Shown: positions 38,313-46,980 of the stretch, piece by piece
How the letters are laid out: each line of letters opens with the position of its first letter
How positions within the stretch are numbered: position 1 is the first letter of the stretch
NCBI RefSeq assembly: GCF_004342445.1
Contig: NZ_SLWW01000002.1
Span: 248,001 to 312,000, forward strand
Source of the DNA: Rhodovulum euryhalinum
GTDB taxonomy: Bacteria; Pseudomonadota; Alphaproteobacteria; Rhodobacterales; Rhodobacteraceae
Reading direction: 5' to 3'
Length of the DNA: 64,000 bases
Position numbers and translations under genes: made by a program
The notes under the pieces: generated by a model
What the model was told of the DNA's origin: nothing
The model's input: the letters and a program-made list of their open reading frames with translations, nothing else
The model's database searches: none

Positions 38313-39242
38313 TCAGAGCGTCAGGACCCAGGCGATCACCGCCGGAACCGTCAGGATCGAGGCCGCGGTCGAGATCAGGATCGACGTCGACACCCGCTGC
38401 GGCGCGACGCCGTAATGCTGGGCCAGCATGTAGACATTGCCCGCCACCGGCAGCGCGGCCGCCGCGATCATCACGCCCGCGGCATAGGGCGGGACATCGA
38501 ACAGGACCAGCGCGGCCACCGCGACGGCGGCCGGGTGCAGCACCAGCTTGGCAAGGGACAACCAGCCCGCGACCGCCAGCCGTTCGGCCGACTTGGTGGC
38601 CAGCGAGGCGCCGATTGCGAACAGCGCGCCCGGCGTGGCGGCATTACCCAGCAGCGTCAGGAAGTCACCGGCCGGTTCCGGGATCGGCAGCCGGAAGGCC
38701 GACCAGCAAAGCCCCAGCACGATCGACACGATCATCGGGTTCTTCACCAGCCCGACGCCGACGGTGCGCAGGATGCCAAGCGAAACCCGCCCCTCGCGCG
38801 AGGCGGTGATCAGGATCACGATCAGGCTGGAAAACACGATCAGGTCTACCGCCAGCACCATCATCACCGGGCCGACCGATGCCTCGCCCAGCAGGACGGC
38901 CAGCATCGGAATCCCCAGGAACCCGGTATTGCCGATGGCCGCGCATTGCGCCTCGACCGCCGCCTCGGCCATGCCTCGGCCGCGCAGGAAGGCGACCGCG
39001 GTGGCCAGCAGGTAGACTGCCATCGTCCCGGTCAGGTAGGCCGCAAGGAAGGCGGGGTCGATCAGCTCCGCCACCGGCAGGTTCGCGGCAAAGCGGAAGA
39101 TCATCGCCGAAAGCGCGAAGTAGAACACGAACTTGGTAAGGTACGCGGTCGCCTCGGGGGTAAAGAATCCGCTGCGCCCGGCCCCGTAACCAAGGCCGAT
39201 CAGCGCGAAGAAGGGCAGGGTTTCCAGAAAGATCGCCAGCAT
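38313..39242 (-). CDS. AEC-family transporter
   Basis: 309 aa with about ten hydrophobic segments and the auxin efflux carrier family pattern: an N-terminal PFFALIGLGYGAGRSGFF, a central NTGFLGIPML and a C-terminal half with GASLATKSAER and AALPVAGNVYMLAQHY. Bacterial members carry malonate, malate or other organic acids; the substrate is unknown here. No neighbouring catabolic gene points to one. Confidence 0.9.
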   Translation of the reverse strand: MLAIFLETLPFFALIGLGYGAGRSGFFTPEATAYLTKFVFYFALSAMIFRFAANLPVAELIDPAFLAAYLTGTMAVYLLATAVAFLRGRGMAEAAVEAQCAAIGNTGFLGIPMLAVLLGEASVGPVMMVLAVDLIVFSSLIVILITASREGRVSLGILRTVGVGLVKNPMIVSIVLGLCWSAFRLPIPEPAGDFLTLLGNAATPGALFAIGASLATKSAERLAVAGWLSLAKLVLHPAAVAVAALVLFDVPPYAAGVMIAAAALPVAGNVYMLAQHYGVAPQRVSTSILISTAASILTVPAVIAWVLTL

Positions 39243-39317
39243 GGGCGTGGGCTAGCATGCTGCGGCGGCCTTGGAAATGCCGACCTCGGTGTCAGGGCGC
39301 AGTGCCCGGCCGCGGCC

Positions 39318-40295
39318 CTAGCCCGACCCGATCAGGATGCCCGCGCCCAGCACCAGCGCGCCCCCCAGCACCACCTGAAGCGCGGCACGCAGGAACGGCG
39401 TTTCCATGTATTTCTTCTGGATCCAGGCGATTGCCCAAAGCTCGACGAAGACCACGACCATGGCGATGGTGGTTGCCGTCCAGAAATCTGGGATCAGGTA
39501 GGGCAGCGCATGGCCCAGCCCGCCCACCGCGGTCATAACGCCCGAGGCGAGCCCGCGCTTGATCGGCGAGCCGCGCCCCGAGATCTGGCCATCATCCGAC
39601 GCCGCCTCGGTAAAGCCCATCGAGATCCCCGCGCCGACCGAGGCCGCCAGCCCCACCAGGAAGGTGGTCCAGGTATCCTGCGTGGCAAAGGCGGTGGCGA
39701 AGATCGGCGCCAGCGTCGAAACCGACCCGTCCATCAGCCCCGCCAGCCCCGGCTGCACCCAGGTCAGCACGAATTGCCGGTGCGCGGTGCGCGCCTCGCG
39801 CGTTTCGGCGTCCTCGCCGACATGTTTCTCGACCAGTGTGTCGGCCCGCGCCTCGTGCCCGGCCTCGGCGGCGGCCAGATCGCCCAGAAGCTTGCGGGTG
39901 CCCGCGTCCGATGTCCGCTGCGCCGCCTTGAGGTAGAAGGCATGCGCATCGCGCTCCATCATCTCGGCCTCGTCGCGGATGCGCTCGATCCCCAGGTTCT
40001 CGACCAGCCAGACCGGGCGGCGCGCGTAATAGCCCGAGACATGTTCGCGCCGGATCAGCGGGATCACCTCGCCGAACCGTTCGCGGTGCTTCTCGATCAG
40101 GCGCTGGCGGTGGCGGTCCTCCTCGCCGGCCATGTCCTGGAAGACCTTCGCCGTGTCCGGATAATCTGTGCGCAGCCGCTCGGCATAGGTGCGGTAGATG
40201 CGGGCGTCGTCCTCCTCGGACGAGATCGCAAGCGCAAGGATCTCCTGTTCACTGAGATCAGAGAAACGGCGGCGCTGGGTGACACCGGGAATCAT
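39318..40295 (-). CDS. mbfA: Membrane-bound ferritin MbfA (iron exporter)
   Basis: 325 aa. The N-terminal half is a ferritin-like four-helix domain with iron-binding Glu/His (SSEEDDARIYRTYAERL, AGEEDRHR, MMERDAHAFY, AAEAGHEARAD). The C-terminal half is a VIT1/CCC1-type membrane domain (LAGLMDGSVSTLAPIFATAF, GISMGFTEAASDDG). MbfA in Bradyrhizobium and Agrobacterium exports iron and protects against iron and peroxide stress, repressed by Irr under low iron. A near-perfect Irr-type operator lies 14-30 bp upstream, which supports this identification. Confidence 0.95.
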   Translation of the reverse strand: MIPGVTQRRRFSDLSEQEILALAISSEEDDARIYRTYAERLRTDYPDTAKVFQDMAGEEDRHRQRLIEKHRERFGEVIPLIRREHVSGYYARRPVWLVENLGIERIRDEAEMMERDAHAFYLKAAQRTSDAGTRKLLGDLAAAEAGHEARADTLVEKHVGEDAETREARTAHRQFVLTWVQPGLAGLMDGSVSTLAPIFATAFATQDTWTTFLVGLAASVGAGISMGFTEAASDDGQISGRGSPIKRGLASGVMTAVGGLGHALPYLIPDFWTATTIAMVVVFVELWAIAWIQKKYMETPFLRAALQVVLGGALVLGAGILIGSG

Positions 40296-40308
40296 CGGCG
40301 GCCTCTTT

Positions 40309-40325
40309 TTTGGAGCGGTTCCAAA
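40309..40325 (-). promoter_or_regulatory. Probable iron control element (Irr operator) of mbfA
   Basis: On the minus strand the 17 bases read TTTGGAACCGCTCCAAA, with perfect 6-bp arms. Against the published iron control element TTTAGAA-N3-TTCTAAA, 11 of 14 fixed positions match. A possible promoter is TTGAAA (40350-40345) with TAGTTT 16 bases later, the second element overlapping the operator, so bound Irr would block polymerase. The site ends 14 bp before the mbfA ATG. Irr itself is not encoded in the window. Confidence 0.7.
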
Positions 40326-40464
40326 CTATTCCGCAAAAGGCGGATTTCAAGGGCATGTTTGCCGCATCCGCGTGGCCGGAACAGGGGGCCATTTGCCGCC
40401 CCGGTGCGGCTTGCCCCAAGTGAACCGGCCGGTTTAGACTGCCTCACCCAGCAAGCGACAGGCC

Positions 40465-41082
40465 ATGCACGCCAATCCGGGACAGATCAGGAAGGGGCGC
40501 AAGTTCGAGCAGGTGCTGGAAGGCGCCCGCGACGTGTTCCTGCGCGATGGCTTCGAGGGGGCCAACGTGGACGCCATCGCCCGGGCGGCCGGTGTCTCCA
40601 AGGCGACGCTCTACAGTTACTTTCCCGACAAGCGGCTGTTGTTCATCGAGGTGTTCCGGCTGGAATGTGACCGCCAGACCATGGCCGCGCTGGACGAGAT
40701 CGACTTTGCGGATCCGCCGGCCGTGGTCCTGCGCCGCGCCGCCGAGCACATGGTCGCCTCGTTCCTGTCCGAGTTCAACCAGGCCGTATTCCGGGTCTGC
40801 GTGGCCGAATCCGACCGCTTTCCGGAACTGGGCGCGGCCTTCTACCGCTCGGGGCCCCTGCGGCTGCATGACGAACTGGTGGCCTATCTGGCGCGGATCG
40901 ACGGGCAGGGCGCGATGGCGATCCCCGATCCCCATCTGGCCGCCGACCAGTTCATCGAACTGTGCAAGGCCGATCTCTACCTGCGCCACCTGCTGCGCGT
41001 GACCGACACCTTCACGCCTGACGAGATCGCCCGAGTGATCGACGGCGCGGTGGCAACCTTCACCGCGCGCTACGCGGCCTGA
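40465..41082 (+). CDS. TetR-family transcriptional regulator
   Basis: 205 aa. The N-terminal helix-turn-helix (about 15-60) reads DVFLRDGFEGANVDAIARAAGVSKATLYSYF with the usual spacing, followed by an AefR-like all-helical ligand domain (FRVCVAESDRFPELGAAFY). It is divergent from mbfA across 169 bp and could regulate itself or that region, but mbfA has its own Irr-type site. Convergent with the NYN gene, with 3 bp between stops. Confidence 0.92.
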   Translation: MHANPGQIRKGRKFEQVLEGARDVFLRDGFEGANVDAIARAAGVSKATLYSYFPDKRLLFIEVFRLECDRQTMAALDEIDFADPPAVVLRRAAEHMVASFLSEFNQAVFRVCVAESDRFPELGAAFYRSGPLRLHDELVAYLARIDGQGAMAIPDPHLAADQFIELCKADLYLRHLLRVTDTFTPDEIARVIDGAVATFTARYAA

Positions 41083-41085
41083 GCC

Positions 41086-41805
41086 TCAGTCGACGCGGCG
41101 CACCTGCAACTGGTTTCCCACCTTGCGCGTCTCGAACCGTTTCAACTCGCTCACAAGGTCCGACAGCTTGCGCTTGCCATAGCTGCGCGTGTCGAAATCG
41201 GGGTTGTCGGCGGTGATGTACTGGCCCAGCTGGCCCAGCGTGTACCACTCGTCCTCCTGCTCGATCTTGTCCATCGCCCGGATGATCAGGTCGATCGCAT
41301 CCTTGGGCGGCCGCTTGCCCGCGGGTTCAGCGGCGGGCCGGCCCTTGAGTGCGGGAACGGGCTCCTCGACGATGTTCTCGATCAGAACGAAGCGGTTGCA
41401 GACATTGCGCAGGGAAACCGGCGCCTTGGCCTCGCCGATGCCGATCACGTCCAGCCCGTGTTCGCGGATGCGGCTGGCCAGCCGGGTAAAGTCGCTGTCC
41501 GACGATACCAGCACGAAGCCGTCGAAGCGGCCCGAATGAAGGATGTCCATCGCGTCGATCACCAGCCCGATATCGCTGGCGTTCTTGCCCTTGGTGTTCG
41601 CCGTCTCCTGATGCGCCAGAAGGCCCAGCGCCAGAACCTTCTCGGCCCAGGGCTTCAGCCGGTCCGATGACCAGTCGCCATAGACCCGGCGCAGGGCCGG
41701 TTCCCCGAAGGACGTGATCTCCTTGAGGATCGCCTCGGCATAGCGGGCGGGGATGTTGTCGGCGTCGATCAGAACGGCGAGAAGGGGCGGCTTGGGATCG
41801 GGCAT
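41086..41805 (-). CDS. NYN-domain protein with C-terminal LOTUS/OST-HTH domain
   Basis: 239 aa from ATG 41805. The NYN (PIN-like nuclease) domain occupies about residues 6-150 with its acidic residues in LIDADNIP, ASDIGLVIDAMDIL and LVSSDSDFTRLASRI. After a basic linker, a LOTUS/OST-HTH module spans about 165-239 (DEWYTLGQLGQYITADNP, FDTRSYGKRKLSDLV). The combination suggests an RNA-binding ribonuclease; eukaryotic MARF1 has the same two modules. No bacterial substrate is known to me. Confidence 0.88.
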   Translation of the reverse strand: MPDPKPPLLAVLIDADNIPARYAEAILKEITSFGEPALRRVYGDWSSDRLKPWAEKVLALGLLAHQETANTKGKNASDIGLVIDAMDILHSGRFDGFVLVSSDSDFTRLASRIREHGLDVIGIGEAKAPVSLRNVCNRFVLIENIVEEPVPALKGRPAAEPAGKRPPKDAIDLIIRAMDKIEQEDEWYTLGQLGQYITADNPDFDTRSYGKRKLSDLVSELKRFETRKVGNQLQVRRVD

Positions 41806-41932
41806 GACCTGACTGTTACCGGGTTTTCCCGCCGGTGCAATGGCAGATCGGCGCGCGATCCCGGGCCGCCCGCGACGCTGGCGGGCAGCGGTCCCGGCCC
41901 TGGAATGGAGCATCGCAGGGCAGGGTCCGGGA

Positions 41933-42379
41933 TCAGGTCTTTTCGCGGAAGTCGTCGTGGCAGGACTTGCAGGTCTTGCCGATCTCCATCATCGACGCCT
42001 TGAGCGCGTCGAGCGAGCCCATGTCGGCCGCCGCGGCCGCCGCCTTCAGCGCCCCGGCCTTTTCGGTGAAGCTGCCGAAATCCTGCCAGATCGCCGGTTT
42101 CGCGGTTGATTCGGGGTCGTCGGCCTGGGTCTCGAACAGGGCGGGCGCGGTGCCTGCGGTCTCGGCGATCGCGGCGGCCGCGGCGCTGGCGGCGGCGGCG
42201 TCGAAGGCACGGTCGCCCTTGGCCATGTCACTGATCGTCTTCATGTTCTCGCCGATCTTCTCCATCGCCTCCTGGCGTGCCTTGACCGGCGGATTGGTGG
42301 CGTCGGCGGCATAGGCAAGCGTGGCGGTCGCGGCGACGAGCGCGGCGCAGGTCACGCGGGTCATGTGGCTGGGTGTCAT
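41933..42379 (-). CDS. Class II c-type cytochrome (c'/c556 type)
   Basis: 148 aa. The start at ATG 42379 follows GGGAGG by six bases. A Sec signal peptide ends ATLAYA; the mature protein is a four-helix bundle with a single heme-binding CKSCH near the C-terminus, the class II arrangement. PPVKARQEAMEKIGENMK at the start of the mature part is typical of cytochrome c' and c556. Periplasmic electron carrier or gas-binding protein. Rich in alanine. Confidence 0.93.
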   Translation of the reverse strand: MTPSHMTRVTCAALVAATATLAYAADATNPPVKARQEAMEKIGENMKTISDMAKGDRAFDAAAASAAAAAIAETAGTAPALFETQADDPESTAKPAIWQDFGSFTEKAGALKAAAAAADMGSLDALKASMMEIGKTCKSCHDDFREKT

Positions 42380-42625
42380 GGCTGTCCTCCCTTTCCGGAT
42401 GATGCCAAGCCTAGCCGATCGGGCGGCGGGCGGTGGTCACATCGCCGTGGGTGGCGAAGCCCGGCGAGCGGGGGCGCGCCGGGCGAAGCGCATGCGTGGG
42501 CAAGCCGCCGCCATGTCCGCCCGGCGGTCGCGACCGCGGGAATGTTGGCGGTCGCAAACGGATGCCGGGCGGGGTCTGGCGGGGAGTTTGGCTGATACCG
42601 CCCCGGCACGGTGCGGATCGCCGGG

Positions 42626-42708
42626 TTTCGCCCTGGCTGAGGCCAGGGCGACCCGCGCGGGGGGCGCTGCCCCCCGCGACCCCCCGGAGTACTTGCGCCA
42701 AGAAGAAG
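42626..42708 (+). repeat. Rhodobacteraceae-type palindromic intergenic repeat, copy 2
   Basis: Same start (TTTCGCCCTGGCT) and end (GCCAAGAAGAAG) as the copy at 20628. Two stems: CGCCCTGGC/GCCAGGGCG (42629-42650) and GCGGGGGGC-GCT-GCCCCCCGC (42657-42677). Arms differ in sequence from copy 1 but remain paired, indicating selection for structure. Confidence 0.75.
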
Positions 42709-42836
42709 ACAGGAACGCGCCTTTTCCGGATTGGAACCATCGTCGGGGGGAAGGACCAGGAAACGCGCGCCCTTGCGCCGCACAGGCCGTGGCGCGCTGT
42801 GCGGCGGCACCTGGTCATCGACATAGGGGGGAGACA

Positions 42837-42905
42837 AGCGAAGGCCCCGGTGCCGCAGGCTGGGTGGGGGCTATAAATCCGCGGCACCGGGGTAGCGTCT
42901 TCGCT
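42837..42905. repeat. Long inverted repeat of unknown role
   Basis: A perfect 12-bp inverted repeat, CCCCGGTGCCGC (42845-42856) and GCGGCACCGGGG (42881-42892), encloses a 24-base loop containing TATAAATCC. Outside it AGCGAAG (42837-42843) pairs with CTTCGCT (42899-42905). The right side can also fold locally as TAGCG-TCTT-CGCTA (42893-42906). No U-tract follows on either strand. It could be an RNA structure upstream of the DUF2794 gene or a remnant of a mobile element. Confidence 0.6.
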
Positions 42906-43029
42906 ATGAGGACAATGTCGCTCCGAATCCCGGCGGGAACACGGGGCATCCCGGGCCATCCAGGGGTATTTTTACGGCAAGATCCAGGCGGGTCTTGATT
43001 TGCCTGACCGGGAACGGCACGCTGTCGGG

Positions 43030-43374
43030 ATGAATGTCGTGACGCCGACCCCGTTTCCCCGGGCCAGCACGCCCGAGCAGGTTTCCTTTGACCGGGCCGA
43101 GCTTGGGGCCATCCTCGCGGTCTATGGGCGGATGGTCGCCGCGGGCGAGTGGCGCGATTACGGCATTTCCTGCCTGCGCGAGATTGCAGTCTTCTCGATC
43201 TTCCGCCGCACTGCCGAGCACCCGCTTTACCGCATCGAGAAACGTCCCCGGTTGCGCAGCCGCCAGGGGATGTACGCGGTGATCGGGATGGACGGGCAGA
43301 TCCTCAAGCGCGGCCACGACCTGAAGACCGTGTTGCGCGTGCTCGAGAAGGCGCTGATCCGCCCCGTCGACTAG
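43030..43374 (+). CDS. DUF2794-family protein
   Basis: 114 aa, the usual size of this alphaproteobacterial family. The conserved block FDRAELGAILAVYGRMVAAGEWRDY is followed by SIFRRTAEHPLYRIEK and LKTVLRVLEKALIRPVD. No known activity; cytoplasmic. ATG 43030 is chosen because homology begins just after it. The stop overlaps the end of the decayed transposase on the other strand. Confidence 0.88.
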   Translation: MNVVTPTPFPRASTPEQVSFDRAELGAILAVYGRMVAAGEWRDYGISCLREIAVFSIFRRTAEHPLYRIEKRPRLRSRQGMYAVIGMDGQILKRGHDLKTVLRVLEKALIRPVD

Positions 43375-43604
43375 GATGCGGCCCCATGATGTCTTGCCCA
43401 AAGCCGTGTGCATGGGATGAAGACGGCGGCTCGACAGGTGCGGGCGGATTTCCCGTATCGTGTTGCGATCTTCCGGACGTGTTCGAGCTTGTTGAAGACC
43501 TTCTCCACGAGGCTGCGCTGGCGGTCGATCGCGGCGGGATCGAACGATTGCTGGACCCTGCGGTCTCTATGGGTCGGAATGTGGCGTGCGTGGTCGTGGC
43601 GCTC
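43371..43604 (-). pseudogene. Remnant of an IS5-family transposase, C-terminal part
   Basis: On the minus strand, 77 codons plus stop are open and read like the end of an IS5/IS427-group DDE transposase: HIPTHRDRRVQQSFDP, then RSLVEKVFNKLEHVRKIATR, which carries the final catalytic glutamate (VEK) and the K/R-rich helix. The last 15 residues no longer match. No N-terminal two thirds, no start and no terminal inverted repeats were seen. A dead element, cut off on the right before ubiB. Confidence 0.75.
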
Positions 43605-43699
43605 CCATGGCGAACCTGTCCCATGGTGCTGTCATCCATCCCTTCGAAAGGATTGCACCATCAAGCCGTGGGATCAAACACCCAGGCCCGCGCCCGCCG

Positions 43700-45229
43700 C
43701 TAGAGCAGCAGCGCGAGCGCGACCGCCATGCCCCCGGCCACGGCGCCAAGCCCCACCCACAGCGCGGGGTGCAGCGCCGGGGCCCGCGATGGCGCGGGGT
43801 CGGGATTCGATTGCCGGATCAGCGCCGACTCGGCCAGTTCCGGCAGCCGCGGTCCGAACCGCGCCAGCACCCGCGCCGTCCGCGTCAGGTCGCGCAGCAG
43901 CGCCTTGGGTCCGATATTCTCCTTGATGTATTCCTCGACGATCGGCTTCGCGACCTCCCAGATATTGACCGAGGGGTTCAGCGAGCGCGACACCCCCTCG
44001 ACCACGACCATGGTGCGTTGCAGCAGGATCAGTTCGGTCCGGGTTTCCATGCCGAAGCGTTCGGTCACCTCGAACAGATAGGCCAGCAGCTTGGCCATCG
44101 AGATATTGGTGGCGTCCATCCCGAAGATCGGCTCGCCGACCGAGCGCAGCGCCTGTGCGAATTCATCGATATCGCGATCGTAGGGCACGTAGCCCGCCTC
44201 GAAATGCACCTCGGCAACGCGGCGGTAATCGCGCCGGATGAAGCCGAAAAGGATCTCGGCATAGACGCGGCGGGTGTATTCGTCGATCCGCCCCATGATG
44301 CCGAAATCGAACACCAGGATATCGCCGTTCGGTCCGACCTTCATGTTGCCCTGGTGCATGTCGGCATGGAAAAAGCCATCCCGAAGCGCATGGCGCAGGA
44401 ACATCGACAGCACCCGTTCGCCCAGGGCGCGGCGGTCGTGGCCCGCCGCATCCAGTGCCGCGTTGTCGCCGATCGGCTCGCCCTCGCACCAGCCCAGCGT
44501 CATCACCCGCTTGGCCGACAGGGGCCAGATCACCCGCGGCACGACGAAGCCAGCGTCGCCCTCTGTATTCGCGGCGAATTCGCCCGCTGCGGCGGTCTCG
44601 ATCCGAAGGTCCAGTTCGCCCGTCACCACGCTGTCGAAATGCGCGATCACGTCCGTGGGCCGCAGCCGCCGCGAGAACGGCGCGAGGATCTCGATGGTCG
44701 AGGCCGCCAGGTAGAAGGCGTCGACATCCTTGCGGAAATCCCGCTCGATATGGGGCCGCAGCACCTTGACCGCGACGAGTTCGCCGGTCTCGCGCACCCG
44801 CGCCTTGTGCACCTGCGCGATCGAGGCCGCCGCGATCGGTTCGGAAAACTCCGAGAACACGTCGTCGGCCGACCGGCCCAGTTCGTGGCTGACGGTTTCC
44901 TTCGCGACATCGATCGGAAATGGCGGCAGCTTGTCCTGCAGCACGCGCAACTGCACCGCCATGTCGTCGCCTACCACGTCGGGGCGCGTCGAGAGGATTT
45001 GCCCGAACTTGATATAGGCCGGCCCCAGCGCGGTCAGCGCGCGGGTCACCGGCGGTTGCGCCGGATCGCCCTTCTTGCCAAGCCACTTGAACGGCCAGCC
45101 GAGGATGCGCGCGGCCACCCGCACGCTGGCGGGCGCGTCCATCGCCTCGAGCACGAAGCGGTTGGCGCCCGAGCGTTCGAAGGTGGCCAGCGTCTCGACC
45201 AGCCGCAGGATGTTGTGGGGACCGCGCAC
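43700..45229 (-). CDS. ubiB: Ubiquinone biosynthesis protein UbiB
   Basis: 509 aa ABC1/ADCK atypical kinase needed for ubiquinone synthesis; it has ATPase activity and probably supports the hydroxylation steps. The family motifs are AYIKFGQILSTRPD (KxGQ), AAASIAQVHKARV (alanine-rich nucleotide loop), VAVKVLRP and HADMHQGNMKV with VFDFGIMG. The C-terminus has a membrane helix (ALHPALWVGLGAVAGGMAVA). It starts at a GTG that directly abuts the ubiE stop. Confidence 0.95.
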   Translation of the reverse strand: MRGPHNILRLVETLATFERSGANRFVLEAMDAPASVRVAARILGWPFKWLGKKGDPAQPPVTRALTALGPAYIKFGQILSTRPDVVGDDMAVQLRVLQDKLPPFPIDVAKETVSHELGRSADDVFSEFSEPIAAASIAQVHKARVRETGELVAVKVLRPHIERDFRKDVDAFYLAASTIEILAPFSRRLRPTDVIAHFDSVVTGELDLRIETAAAGEFAANTEGDAGFVVPRVIWPLSAKRVMTLGWCEGEPIGDNAALDAAGHDRRALGERVLSMFLRHALRDGFFHADMHQGNMKVGPNGDILVFDFGIMGRIDEYTRRVYAEILFGFIRRDYRRVAEVHFEAGYVPYDRDIDEFAQALRSVGEPIFGMDATNISMAKLLAYLFEVTERFGMETRTELILLQRTMVVVEGVSRSLNPSVNIWEVAKPIVEEYIKENIGPKALLRDLTRTARVLARFGPRLPELAESALIRQSNPDPAPSRAPALHPALWVGLGAVAGGMAVALALLL

Positions 45230-45982
45230 CTAGAGCTTCCACCCCGAATGAAGCGCCGCGATGCCCATCGACATGTTGCGGTATTTCACCTGCTCGAACC
45301 CCGCCCGCCGGATCATCGACGCGAAGGTCTCCTGGTCGGGGAACTTGCGGATCGATTCCACCAGGTACTGATAGCTGCCGCGGTCATTCGCCACGATCTG
45401 CCCCATCACCGGGATCACGTTGAACGAATAGCGGTCATAGGCCCATTGCATCATCGGGTTGGGCATCTGGCTGAATTCCAGCACCATCAGCCGCCCGCCG
45501 GGGCGCAGCACGCGATAGGCCTCGTTCAGCCAGTCCTGGATGCGGGTGACGTTGCGGGTACCGAAGGCGTTGGTCACCACGTCGAAACTGCCGGTCTCGA
45601 AGGGCAGCGCCATCGCGTCGCCCACCACCCAGTCCAGATCGTCGGCCAGCCGCTCGGCATCGGCGCGTTTCTGGCCTTCGACCAGCATCGACTCGGTCAG
45701 GTCGCAGACGACGGCCTGCGCCCCCGGCGCGCGTTTCAGGAACCGGAACGCGATGTCGCCGGTGCCCCCCGCCACGTCCAGCAGCCGCTGCCAGGGCTGC
45801 GGCGCCAGCCAGTCCATCATCGCGTCCTTCCAGACGCGGTGGATGCCCGCCGACATCAGATCGTTCATCAGGTCATAGCGCGAGGCGACGCGGGTAAAGA
45901 CCCCGTGGACCATCCCCGCCTTTTCCTCTTCGGCCACCGTCTGGAAACCGAAATGGGTGGTGTTCTGGGCTTGCTCTGTCAT
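45230..45982 (-). CDS. ubiE: Ubiquinone/menaquinone methyltransferase UbiE
   Basis: 250 aa SAM-dependent C-methyltransferase of the ubiquinone pathway. [22 protein letters not shown], the SAM loop [24 protein letters not shown] and [10 protein letters not shown] are the UbiE signatures. It ends at the base next to the ubiB start, so both are in one transcript, and it is divergent from mutM across 85 bp. Confidence 0.96.
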   Translation of the reverse strand: MTEQAQNTTHFGFQTVAEEEKAGMVHGVFTRVASRYDLMNDLMSAGIHRVWKDAMMDWLAPQPWQRLLDVAGGTGDIAFRFLKRAPGAQAVVCDLTESMLVEGQKRADAERLADDLDWVVGDAMALPFETGSFDVVTNAFGTRNVTRIQDWLNEAYRVLRPGGRLMVLEFSQMPNPMMQWAYDRYSFNVIPVMGQIVANDRGSYQYLVESIRKFPDQETFASMIRRAGFEQVKYRNMSMGIAALHSGWKL

Positions 45983-46067
45983 GGGCCTTGCCGTTGATCT
46001 GCCGCGCCCTTCTTATAGGGCGCCCTGCGGGGACTACAATGCGAACCGGACCACAAGGAAGGCCCCG

Positions 46068-46919
46068 ATGCCCGAATTGCCAGAGGTAGAGACAGTGCGT
46101 CGCGGCCTGTCGCCGGTGCTGGAAGGCCGGGTGATCGCGCGTGCGCAGGTCAACCGCCCCGACCTGCGCTGGCCCTTCCCCGAGGGCATGGCCGCGCGGC
46201 TGACCGGCGCACGGGTGATCCGGCTGGGGCGGCGGTCGAAATACCTGCTGGCCGATCTCGACACAGGCGAGACGCTGATCTGGCATCTGGGCATGTCGGG
46301 CCGGGTGCTGGTGTCGGGGCAGATGCTGGGCGACTATGTCCACGCCCATCCCGCGCCCGAGAAACACGACCATGTCGTTCTCGACATCGAGGGCGGCGCG
46401 CGCATCACCTTCAACGACCCCCGCCGCTTCGGCGCGATGGACCTGATCGCGACCGACTGTCTCGACACCCACCGGCTGCTGGCGGGGCTCGGGCCGGAAC
46501 CCCTGGGCAACGCCTTCGACGAGCCCTATCTCGTCGCCCGCCTGCGGGGCCGCATGACCCCGATCAAGGCGGCGCTGCTGGACCAGCATGTCGTGGCGGG
46601 GCTGGGCAACATCTATGTCTGCGAGGTGCTGCACCGGGCGGGCATCTCGCCGAAACGGCAGGCGGGCCGGATTGCCGCACCCCGCGCGGCGCGCCTCGTG
46701 CCGGTGATCCGCACCGTGCTGGCCGAGGCGATCGAGGCGGGCGGGTCCAGCTTGCGCGACTATCGCCAGACCGACGGGGAACTTGGCTATTTCCAGCATG
46801 CGTTCCGCGCCTATGGCCGCGAGGGCGGGCCCTGCCCGACCCCCGGTTGTGGCGGGACAATCGTGCGAATCGTCCAGTCCGGGCGGTCGACCTTCTACTG
46901 CCCGCAATGCCAAAGATAG
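46068..46919 (+). CDS. mutM: Formamidopyrimidine-DNA glycosylase
   Basis: 283 aa. It removes 8-oxoguanine and ring-opened purines from DNA and nicks the abasic site. ATG 46068 exposes the catalytic N-terminal MPELPEVET (Pro1 and Glu2 after Met removal). The helix-two-turn-helix region [14 protein letters not shown] and the C-terminal zinc finger with CPTPGCGG and FYCPQCQR are intact. An in-frame extension upstream lacks homology. It lies 61 bp before the enoyl-CoA hydratase gene. Confidence 0.97.
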   Translation: MPELPEVETVRRGLSPVLEGRVIARAQVNRPDLRWPFPEGMAARLTGARVIRLGRRSKYLLADLDTGETLIWHLGMSGRVLVSGQMLGDYVHAHPAPEKHDHVVLDIEGGARITFNDPRRFGAMDLIATDCLDTHRLLAGLGPEPLGNAFDEPYLVARLRGRMTPIKAALLDQHVVAGLGNIYVCEVLHRAGISPKRQAGRIAAPRAARLVPVIRTVLAEAIEAGGSSLRDYRQTDGELGYFQHAFRAYGREGGPCPTPGCGGTIVRIVQSGRSTFYCPQCQR

Positions 46920-46980
46920 CTTGAAAGCCGCCGCGGGGCTGGTAAGGCTTCGGGCTCGAACGGAACGGAGGCGAGCCCGG

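Larger units (their letters stand above)
42380..43029. other. 650-bp non-coding segment between cytochrome c and DUF2794 genes
   Basis: No convincing gene; the open frames here are long only because of high G+C and match nothing. It holds, from left to right, the cytochrome gene leader (minus strand), a palindromic CGGTCGCGACCG near 42523, the second intergenic repeat at 42626-42708, and the long inverted repeat at 42837-42905. The last 60 bases before the DUF2794 gene are less GC-rich and may contain its promoter. Confidence 0.6.

Noticed and set aside
42321-42998. 225-residue open frame across the cytochrome leader and the repeats
   Set aside because: It reads through an intergenic repeat and both arms of the long inverted repeat, has no homology and overlaps the cytochrome gene start.
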